This document shows positions 48,188 to 58,500 of a stretch of DNA of 64,000 nt, one piece after another. The translations under genes and the position numbers were made by a program. Positions within the stretch are counted from its first letter, which is position 1. Every line of letters begins with the position of its first letter. The notes under the pieces were generated by a model, which did no database searches, had not been told where the DNA came from, and saw only the letters and a program-made list of their open reading frames with translations. The DNA is from Oasisia sp. SBJ-2009 (Eukaryota; Annelida; Polychaeta; Sabellida; Siboglinidae): the NCBI GenBank assembly GCA_964017155.1, contig OZ024858.1, positions 26,108,187-26,172,186 on the forward strand. The letters run 5' to 3'.

Positions 48188-49110
48188 CGACACAGTTTCT
48201 TCTGTGTAGATTCCGACTCGCCGAGAAAGTCACTCGAAACAATGACAAATGCCCACAGAAATTTGAAAAGTTTGAACGACGACATCAAAGAAACTTGCCG
48301 ACAGCCGACAATGCCATTGCGGACAGCCGCCGAGCCTTTGGACAAGCCGCGCCAATCAGCAGCGAGCGGAATCAACATTGAAGAAAACTAGGTCAATTCG
48401 TCCGGTTTTACGGAGGGGTGATGGGTTGTTACTGATACGTCCCGTGTTTTCTTTACGACACTAACCTTATTTCGTCGTAGTTGCAGCGCTCCGGTGTGCC
48501 GCAAAACAAGCGTGCGCTTTGTATAACCGCCGTGCTTAAACAGCGAGCGTCGCGCGCGCGTCCGTTGAACAAGCCACCCCACCCGGCGAGTGCGCGACTT
48601 GAAAATACTCGAAGTGTGGAGAACTTGGAGGCTTTGTAGAACGCCGCCTAATCGCCGTCTGTGTAGTTGTTGTTTCGGCTTTTTTTCGGCTCGCTCGGTG
48701 TAGCCGTCGTGTTTGTGCGTGCACCGGTGTTTCGGTGCTCGTGTCTGTGTGTCGGCATGTCTTTCCCGTCCTCAGTCCGGCGCTCGTTTTGATTCAAACG
48801 AATCGTGTAATATCGGAACCGCAGCGAGTTGCAGTTTGCCCGCGGCGGCCGGCAAACTTGCAGCGTGTGGACTGTGGCGCGGGCATGAAATTTTAATTAG
48901 ATGATTGATAGACGAGTTTTACGGGCTTCCTTCGGCTGGGTTTCTGCCGGCCTTCGGTTCGCCGGCTGGACGGCGTCTTCGGGGATGGGGTGGGGGGTGT
49001 GTGGGGGAGGCGGTTGAAATTCAAGCCGGGCTTTGATGAGGCAAACAGACCGAAGTGCGTTGCGGCAGCTGTACAGGGCGACGGTTACGGCTTACACGGC
49101 GACAGACGGC
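48188..49110. promoter_or_regulatory. CpG-rich block, candidate distal promoter
   Basis: CG dinucleotides are dense from about 48400 to 49110 (for example GAGCGTCGCGCGCGCGTC and CGCGGCGGCCGGC), in strong contrast to the AT-rich flanks. A minus-strand donor, TGTCG followed by GTAAGA, ends a possible non-coding exon at 48188 and would fit a distal Axin first exon. A G-quadruplex-type tract lies at 48981-49007. The island could instead serve an unannotated non-coding transcript. DCAF17's first exon is more than 6 kb away. Confidence 0.45.
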
Positions 49111-50590
49111 AAAACACCTGTGATCATGACTGTCCATTGGAGCTCAAGCTAACACCCAACGGTCTTCGGTATAGGCCGGCTACTGCATGCGCGTTTGTCG
49201 CATTGTTTGTTATCTCAATGGCGATTCTTATACATAACGTCGTCGGGACGGGGCTTGGTGAACGTTGATTCCCAATAATATCGTGGATGGAGTTGGACGT
49301 AGGATTAGGCCCAGGGGGCCCACCATCTAGGGAAATCTAGGGTAGTCATTTCCGGAAGTAATTTTAGTTTGTGGAATAGCTGGATATATTAAAAACATAT
49401 TTGTGGGTGCAATTTGATTTTTTTATTCATACCAAGGTTAAATTCCATATTTTGTTGTAACAAATTACATTCATCACTGAAAAAAGAAAAATATAGGCTG
49501 TATATTGAGTCTGTTAGATACCTTAAATTAATTAAGTCACCACGTTAATTGTTTACACCTTGCAAAGCAGACATATGCAAAGTTTAACAAAAACGTAATC
49601 TAAATAAACTGATTCACACTGAACCTAATTCGAGTTATCCTCACGTGTCGGGGGGCCCTGTACGTTGATCACACCATGCCGTCTCAATACCCCCTGGTAA
49701 CTGGCCTTGCGAAACTGTGAAGAAGAGCTCAATTAGCTAATTATTATCGTTTGATGAAACGTTTGGGTAATTTGTGAAATGGACGTTGTTAGCTGTTTGC
49801 ATAATAGTAATACGAATTGTATTGTACAAATATTATGTTGCGCTTGTAAGTTATATCCTTGAAGATTCAAGCTGAGAGGTGCGACTGATGAAGATGAATG
49901 CAGGTAAACAACGGAGAAAACATAATTTTATTCGGTAACGTAAAGGTTCGTATACTGCTCCGTACACCGGTTCTTAAATGGGAATGCTCATAGCGTTCAC
50001 TCTTAATTTCACCAGTTAACTTCGTGAGTTGCACAGTTATATAATGAGTTGCACCCGTTTAACTATAGTCAAACTATTGAATAAAATTGCATAAAATAAA
50101 AATAATTACACATGTGTCAGATTGCTTAGCTTTCCGGATGGTTATCAGAAGCACGTGAGCAAACTTTTGCATACGATTTTTTGACGCTTGGATGGATAAA
50201 GATCGCCAGGTCACCCACGGACCACGGTCACGACGCAACAGAGCGCTGTCGGGTAATAATTGATGTAGGTGTCGACGAATATTGCAACGTGACGACGTCG
50301 TGACTCGTTTAAATGATATCACCCAATCGTACAAAGAACAATGGTTATTTATGGTGCGAACATTGGTATCTTGACATCAAACGCAACAAGAATGTTACAT
50401 CGGATGTAGGAGAGTAGCATTGCAATATTCCCTTTCCCTCGGTTAAATACAGGTAAAGCGTGACACGATCGAGTAGCTAAGGTAATCAACAAGCCACTGA
50501 AATCGAGGATTTCGTCACCATTCACCGACACGAGCCCTGATGTAGAAACGACGAGAAATGGTGGGAAACGGCGACAATAAACAACGAAGA
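49111..50590. other. Intergenic, unannotated stretch
   Basis: AT-rich after the CpG block. Short frames only. No feature recognised. Confidence 0.5.
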
Positions 50591-51485
50591 TAGAAATATG
50601 CAAGACCATCAAAAAGAAAACAAACGAGGACATCAGGAAAGACAACAAAGAGATCACACGAGAAACGAATGTGGCATCAGAGAGCCCGAGGTCATTCAGA
50701 AGAAACTAGGCCAAGACAGACTGCTCACACTCCTAGACAAGCAGGTGAGAGTCTAGAACTCCACGATTAAGCTATATATAATCCACATTGACCCGATATA
50801 GGTGCCAGAGATAACATCATATGAGGTGGAAGCAGTACTAAGAAATGTGAAGAATGGAACAGCAAAGGGCAACGACCACATAAACACCTAGACATTGAAA
50901 GCAAGAGAAGATATCACATCGAAGGCACTTGCTAAGCAGTACATACTAAATTTGTATCAAAAAGGGAAATAAGAAAGACCTCAATAATTATAGATAGATT
51001 ATGTCTAATATCAAACGTCTATAAAGTACTCACGAAAGTATTAACGAAAAGCCTAGAGAAGACACTCGACGAAAACCAGCCACGAGAGCAAGCTGGATTC
51101 AAATGCAGATACTCAATGACAGACCACATCACCAGCAAAGCAAAGAACAAGCTAGCAGCTACACAAACAAAAATGGAAAGAAATAAGTTAAACATCACAT
51201 ACCGGGACAGAAAACAAACATCAGGGTAAGAGAAAAGACAAAGGTCACAAACGTGATTGAACCAATCAGAAAACGGAAGTGGACCTGGGCAGAGTACGTC
51301 AGCAGAATACGAGACAACCGATGGACATCGCGTATCACCACCTGAAAACCCTACGAAGGGGAACGATCTAGACGAAGACCGGCGAGACGATAGAGAAAAG
51401 AACTAGATGACTACTGGAAGGGTGCCATTTGACAGAGGATAGCGCAAGAGAGGCAGACGTGGAAACACGATGGCAACAGCATGTT
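50590..51485 (+). mobile_element. Degraded RTE-type LINE fragment
   Basis: In broken frames the plus strand shows reverse-transcriptase-family words: VPEITSYEVEAVLRNVKNGT, a block with NYRP-like and VYKVLTKVLTKSLEKTL segments, and QPREQAGF then a YSMTDHI segment. Further on is the C-terminal RRKWTWAEYV-like block with NRWTSRITTWKPY and DYWKGA. Frameshifts, stops and internal deletions make it non-functional. The RTE/BovB-like clade is suggested by these words. Confidence 0.8.
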
Positions 51486-52390
51486 TGAGGCCATCCACGG
51501 GCCACTACGGTTGCACAGTGATGATGTGGTAATTAATATGCTAACTTTGTGGGATTCGGGGAGCATCTTCTCCCAGGAACCGAGGTTCACTCGCCTCCAT
51601 GTACAGTCATTCATTCGATTCACTGCCCCACCACCATTTGATCACCCTACTGCCTATGTGTACTGAACACACCCAGAAAGATGGTTATTTAGAAAGAAAC
51701 AAAACGGAAACAGAGGATGCATTGAATGGTGAGCCACTCACCAGAGGCACCACGTCTGTCGTCCCGAACGTGGTCCTTCGGATTCTGTCGTGCGCGGGCA
51801 CAAACTCAGTGAACTATTTGGCACATTCCTTTGGCAACTGACCAGATCTTTGCGGTGCAAAATATGTTGTCTTATTGGGTTTTCCTGCGAATTGTTACAA
51901 ATTACTACATTTTATGTTTTCTATGCGACCAATTACACCATTTATCTTGTATAAAACAGAATCGGTTATGGTAGGGCCTAAATAACCAATAATAATATTT
52001 ACTCTTCTATTTGCTAGAAAACGTGATCGGTCATCTGGTATTTGAACCGTTTATCGTTCTAGGCACATACATAATGCCGATGCTTATTTTTTATGTAAAG
52101 TGCAATATTTTAACTCACGACATCCCAGCAATAATAAAGCATGACCACATAGCATATTATGTGGCGTAAATCCTTTAATGTTTTATAATACGCCCTATTT
52201 ATATTCTATTGTTGGTCCAATGATATAGGCAATGATAACATATAATATAAATTGCAGACGACATGGTGATTTGTTATCGGCATGTGTCGACAAAAGTCGA
52301 CACATGCCCTGTCTATATGACGGTGTTATATTAATTAACTGGGATTCATGTTAGCCATATTAATGTTGGGGGAGGGCTTGGGCACGTAGC
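51486..52390. other. Intergenic, unannotated stretch
   Basis: No gene recognised. A short palindrome, CATGTGTCGAC AAAA GTCGACACATG, lies near 52281-52306. Confidence 0.55.
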
Positions 52391-52396
52391 GTAATT

Positions 52397-53325
52397 ATGC
52401 ATTGTCTTCGTGTCGTCGTGTATCGCGCCATCGTGCATCACGTGATCGCGCAACGTGTCATCGTGCAACGCGTCATGTCATCGTGCATCGCATCATCGTG
52501 CATCACGTCATCATGTCATCGTGCATCACGTCATCATCATCGTATCGTCATCGTGCTTCGCGTCATCATGTATCGAGTAATTGTGCATCGCGTCATCGTG
52601 CATCACATGATCGCACAACGTGTCATCGTGCAAGGCGTCATTTGGCATCGTGTATTTGTGTATCGCGTCATCACGTCATCGTGCATCGCACTACCGTGCA
52701 TCGCGCCATCGCGTCTTCGTGCATCGCATTATCGTGCATCGTGTCATCATGTCATCGTGCATCGCGTCATCACGTCATCGTGCATAGCATTATCGTGTAA
52801 TCGTGCATCGCATTATCGTGCATCGCGCCATCACGTGTTCGTTCATCGCATTATCGTGCATCGCGTCATCACGTCATCGTGTATCGCATTATCGTGCATC
52901 ACGTCAGCATGTCATCACGTCATCACGTCATCACGTCATCACGTCATCACGTCATCACGTCATCACGTCATCACGTCATCGCGTCATCACGTCATCACGT
53001 CATCGTGCATCGCATTATCGCGTCATCGCGTCATCGCGTCATCGCGTCATCGCGTCATCGCGTCATCGCGCCATCACGGCATCGTGCATCGCATTATCGT
53101 GCATCGCCCCATCACGTCATCGCGCCATCGCGCCATCACGGCATCGTGCATCGAATTATCGTGCATCGCGTCATCACGTCATCATGCATCGCATTATCGT
53201 GTATCGCGTCATCGCGTCATCGCGTCATCGCGTCATCGCGTCATCGCGTCATCGCGTCATCGCGTCATCGCGCCATCACGTCATCGTGTCATCGTGCATT
53301 GCGTCATCATGTATCGCGTCATCTC
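52397..53325. repeat. CpG-bearing 8-bp satellite, CGTCATCA/CGTCATCG type
   Basis: More than 100 copies of CGTCATCA, CGTCATCG and variants such as CGTGCATCGCATTAT. Purest runs are at 52910-52995 and 53020-53070, and 53205-53275. It is open in all three plus frames with an 8-residue periodicity, a repeat artefact. It is a strongly CpG-enriched island in AT-rich DNA. Confidence 0.93.
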
Positions 53326-54550
53326 CCGTGGGGTTGCAAACTTCTACACAGACAAGCGAAGGCCCTTAATTCCTAGCAGTCATAAGCCGCAGAGCTCGGT
53401 GGCTGTGAGGTGATCTTGGTTGAGAGACGGCAGCTGCAGTTACATGTCGTCTATTCCTGCTAACAAAAGAAACACCCAGCGACGTACACTACTAATCAAT
53501 ATACTAAAAAGACCCTGCAGCTTATCAAAGGCTCTTTGAAGCTTGTGATCTTCGCGTATGCAAGACGTTCACCATTATAAAGCCAAACAGTTAATATATC
53601 CCGTCGTTGTGAAATCAACATGTTCTTGTAAAGGAGCTTTGAATTTTGGTTTTGTTATTTTCTGGAAACTAATTAAACGCGACGAACCGGAAATTGTCAA
53701 CCTGCTGCCGGGCGTTAGATGAGTCAAGCATTAGTTCACATGCATGGGTCTTTGATTAGATAGCCACAGAGCCGCTTTCCAAGACCATAACCAAGTTTCG
53801 CCGAGGGGTGTCGTTTTTTACGTTTCGATCTCACATTCTCGCGAAATTGCTTTGTTCACATGATAATACACATGCATAGAATATTACATTTGACTATATT
53901 TACGAAAGAATGAAACCCACAGGTGTTCGTATATCTGGTGTTTTATTTTCCATTCTTCAACTTCTTTCTCCATTTTTGTACCTCGTTTGGTTTTATTTTA
54001 TCCCGTTGGATGCACTTATTCGTTCTAAAGTGCCATGTAAATTGTGGTCTGACTCTGCTCCCTGTCTCGTCGCTTATTCTGTCTTTAACAGTCACGACAT
54101 CTCCACCCGGTCGCTACCTATCCAGCCTAGCTGGACCAGCCACACACGTGTCGGGATGGGGGCATGCCCCGTAGATTAAATATTACATTTTGCTTGCGTT
54201 ATTCATGACCTAGCCATACACGCCCCTTGGACTGTCTGTGTATGCCCCCAGCTAACACCCTCTCGCTATCTTAGCCCATAATGAATTATCTGGGACCAGT
54301 TCAGTTCGATTGGCACTCAACATCTCACAAAAAGCTCACACACACACAAAAATCCGCAAACATTACACTAAACGAGGACTGAGCATCTACAACCGTCCCA
54401 TAGTTCCGACATATTTGTAAAAGAACTTATTCGGCTCAATAGGCTGTTAGAAAGACACAGCACATATTTCCAATGTTGCTGATGGGCGATTAGACTGTGA
54501 GGAGTCCAAATTATTCATGACATCCTTATCCGCTGTGTGGCAGCACACTT
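53326..54550. other. Intergenic, unannotated stretch
   Basis: No exon supported. A plus-strand frame at 53910-54179 is hydrophobic but matches nothing I know. Confidence 0.5.
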
Positions 54551-55003
54551 GTTAAAGGGAATAACAACAAGGCATTATATAAATTTCTTTTGTTGCATAT
54601 ACTTAAAGTATACTATTATATGTAACATTTGGGTGTGTTTAAAAATACATAAAAATATCTATATGTTTCAAATGTTATATTAAACACGGCTAGTCCTCAG
54701 ATCCCGCGGAATTTTCAGATTTAATGAGCTAAGCGTTTTACCAACTATGACGTCATCCCAGCATCCGTAAAAGCGCGGCACGAATATGCATATTTCAAAA
54801 AGCCCACTGGCATTGCATAAAGTGTGGAATTTCTAATTCGTTCAAATGTTACGTATAATAGTATACTTCATGTATATGCAACAAAAGAAATTTATATAGT
54901 GCCTTCTCGTTATTCCCTTTAACTACAAAACTATTTTTGCCGCGCTTTTACGGATGCTGGGATGACGTCATAGTTGGTAAAACGCTTAGCTCATTAAATC
55001 TGA
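54550..55003. mobile_element. Foldback-like element with two interleaved inverted repeats
   Basis: Arm A (about 54550-54635, AAATTTCTTTTGTTGCATAT within) is complemented at about 54840-54925. Arm B (about 54714-54783, ACTATGACGTCATCCCAGCA within) is complemented at about 54938-55003. The order is A, B, A', B'. Each B arm holds a full CRE palindrome, TGACGTCA. No coding capacity. It lies about 400 bases before the DCAF17 start. Confidence 0.75.
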
Positions 55004-55029
55004 GGGAGGGAGGGAGGGAGGGAGGGAGG
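55004..55029. repeat. (GGGA)n microsatellite
   Basis: Six GGGA units directly abutting the foldback element. Confidence 0.9.
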
Positions 55030-55395
55030 TATCTAATTATTTCCGTATTACCAAAGCACCAGTGATATTCCAAAATATAAATGTACAAAACAAAAGCGTT
55101 CTTTTTTAAAGTATCCTAAAGGGGCGTTTTGCCCCCGGGATCTCCTTGCCCTAAGTAAGGTCACATTGTGTAAACTGTTAATACTTGAAATGAAACGTAC
55201 AAACTCGTGATCAACGGTAATATAAATTAATTGTATCTAATAGATGCCTTTAAATCAGTCACATAATGGAGAATTAAGCATAATAATTTGAGTTGAGGAA
55301 AGACTGAGTCAACGGATTTTACATTATTGTTAGCAGCGGTCGTACTCTTTTGCCAGTTTCACGCGAACATTATATGCTTTTGTTTGATTTTCAAA

Positions 55396-55500
55396 ATGCA
55401 CAATAAACGGAATATATTTTATTTTATTCGAGTAAGAGAATATATGAGAAAATCTACTTATAGGCTTGGTTTTAAAATTATAAGAACTGTCGTTTGTGAG
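55396..55500 (+). CDS. DCAF17: DCAF17 coding exon 1
   Basis: 35 codons from ATG (AAAATGC context, A at -3) to the donor TGTGAG followed by GTAGGA, phase 0. It encodes a basic N-terminus, then YRLGFKIIRTVVCE, the counterpart of the human NLGILRALVCQE segment. The start is chosen as the only ATG giving a length close to the human exon; a 5'UTR exon is not excluded. Confidence 0.78.
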
Positions 55501-58500
55501 GTAGGAAATAATACTAAAATATAGAAACATATCATATTATCGCTCGCATTCGTCGATGTGCTGGTATTTACTTTAGCCTTTAGGAGGCTAGGGGACAGGC
55601 TGACAAAGCACTGTTGATTTTCCCATTGTCGGCCATGTTAGCGTTTTGTCAGATCATGAGGAAACTGTACATGAGAGAAAAAATTGAATTCTACACAGTC
55701 ACTGCAGTCATGTCACTGATTCGCTGATAAAATTTCGTAAAAATCACATATCTCGGATAATGCACGCATGTGTTATGTGTACTGCAGGTCTATATATTGA
55801 TTTTTTTGAATACAGCATTATCTGATAAAAAGGTATCCTTATTTAATTTGTTATTTCAAATTTGGCTTGAGAACCAATCAGTGTCTCTACCCTATTCTGG
55901 GATAAGGCCGCCCTGTCGATTACATTGGCTGCCCATAAATATACCAGGCGGTGTTGAGGGACTGAAAAGTGCTGCCACCTTATGGAGTCTGATTAATCAA
56001 GGCTAGTGTATAAGGTGTAGTTGCTATGTTGCCTTAGCCAACTCTCGTTCGGCTGCATAGCTTTGCTGAGAAGATAGTCTGGTAAAACATACGATTTGCT
56101 TATTTGGTGGTGTCATTGTTTAAAGTGGTCAGACAGCATCATTAGTGATGCTGTTTGGGATTAATTTATAAGTTTACGTGTATAATATAATAAAACATGT
56201 ATAGCATCTAGGTTTCATTATCAAAAACATACATACCCACTGTACCATGTATGCTTTTGATAACAAAACTAAGGTATATATATATATTTTATACAAAAAA
56301 GTAGAACAACATTTAATACAAAACGAAAAATGGCAATTTTTGTGCATGGCATGTTTCAGTGTAAATTTAATTCTGAATAGTTTTATATTATTGTAGTATT
56401 AGAGCTCTGATAAAGAGTATCCTAATTTTTTTAATTGGCCTAAGCCAATCAGCGTCTCGACTGTATTCTGGCATAATGCCGCCCTGGTGGTAACAAACAC
56501 AGAGCATAAGCTTCCCAGGCCATGGCGAGCGGCTCAAAAGTGCTGCCACCTCATGGTGGATAATCGAGGCTACATGCTGCTGGTGATGGCAAATGTGTGT
56601 CCTGTGCTATGCCTGTGTTTTACCTAGTTTATTTTGTATCCATTTTACAAAATTCTTATTGAAATGGTTGCGCATGCACATACATCTGTAATTAGTTGAT
56701 TTGCAACATAAGACGCCAGTTGGTTTCTAGGGCAGTGAGTTGTGAAAACATTACAGCTAAAACATGTCATCATCAAATGATAATAACAAAATAACAATTG
56801 CATAACATGCACATCATGCAGATGTGTGTAAGTTGTTGTTGCTAAGTTTTTATTACTAACAGTCTAGGCTGTAAAAATATTGCTTCATCAGTTTGACTTG
56901 TTGATCTTATCTTTCTTTCACGGTGAAGCTGTTTTTGTACATACAGAAAGACGTACCATTCCAGAAGGTTTGGGAGAAGCATTCAAATCAGCCAATAACA
57001 TATGAGGGGTAAGTTGTAGTGTTTGTTAAGTCAATAGTTCCACCGGTTGCTGTAAAGAGCTACATCAACCACAATCTAAAGACCATTCTAGTGGGCTAGG
57101 TATGTCATGAATGTGAACTAATTTTGACCAATTGATATATTTACCCATCAATATGTGGGCTATGGCCCTTTCAAATGGAACATTGTTTTATCATGGATAC
57201 ACTCTTTTCGGCAAACATCTGATGATAGATTAGTGCATGATGCAAATATAGTGTGGTTCTTTTGTGTCTGACATTAACAGAATGACATAATCTGATGTAT
57301 GAAAGCATCACATATGTTGCAGAAGTATAATAATTATTCACTATCTCAACCAATATAGACAGCTGGTCTTGTTTTATATGAACTATGTAACAAAGTTTCT
57401 TGTAGATTAATTTAACCACGACTCATAAATGAATATTAATCAGTATGGCTACACTGTGTTAAAGTTTATTTTCTGTTGTAGCGGACAGTTATATTTCAGT
57501 AACTACACAAAATGTTATACGTGGTAAGTGTTGATTTGAATCAGTTTAATTAATTTTTCAAAATATACTTTGTCTATATAGCAAGACACATTTCTGCTGA
57601 TATTTTTAATTCAATTTAAAGTCAATACATACATTAATGTTATTTATTGGGCATTATTGGTATAAAAGTTCTATGCATATTAAACTTACCTCATTCTACT
57701 TATAAGTTTGGACTGGTTAGAGTGCCATGTCAACTCTACTCATCTTATACTTGTAGTTTTGGACTGGGTGGAGTGCCGTGTCAACTCTACTCATCTTATA
57801 CTTGTAGTTTTGGACTGGGTGGAGTGCCGTGTCAACTCTACTCATCTTATACTTGTAGTTTTGGACCGGGTGGAGTGCCGTGTCAACTCTACTCATCTTA
57901 TACTTGTAGTTTTGGACCGGGTGGAGTGCCATGTCAACTCTACTCATCTTATACTTGTAGTTTTGGACCGGGTGGAGTGCCATGTCAAATCTACTCATCT
58001 TATACTTGTAGTTTTGGACGGGGTGGAGTGCCATGTCAACTCTACTCATCTTATACTTGTAGTTTTGGACCGGGTGGAGTGCCATGTCAACTCTACTCAT
58101 CTTATACTTGTAGTTTTGGACCGGGTGGAGTGCCATGTCAACTCTACTCATCTTATACTTGTAGTTTTGGACCGGGTGGAGTGCCATGTCAACTCTACTC
58201 ATCTTATACTTGTAGTTTTGGACCGGGTGGAGTGCCATGTCAACTCTACTCATCTTATACTTGTAGTTTTGGACCGGGTGGAGTGCCATGTCAACTCTAC
58301 TCATCTTATACTTGTAGTTTTGGACCGGGTGGAGTGCCATGTCAACTCTACTCATCTTATACTTGTAGTTTTGGACCGGGTGGAGTGCCATGTCAACTCT
58401 ACTCATCTTATACTTGTAGTTTTGGACCGGGTGGAGTGCCATGTCAACTCTACTCATCTTATACTTGTAGTTTTGGACCGGGTGGAGTGCCGTGTCAACT

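Larger units (their letters stand above)
55501..56946 (+). other. DCAF17 intron 1
   Basis: AT-rich; contains two direct copies of a dispersed repeat (55820-56012 and 56406-56580). No other exon seen. Confidence 0.7.

Noticed and set aside
50590..51485. Functional reverse transcriptase gene
   Set aside because: Multiple stops, frameshifts and missing middle segments show a dead LINE fragment.
52397..53413. 338-codon plus-strand frame
   Set aside because: It is a translation of the 8-bp satellite, open in all three frames, without any non-repeat protein sequence.
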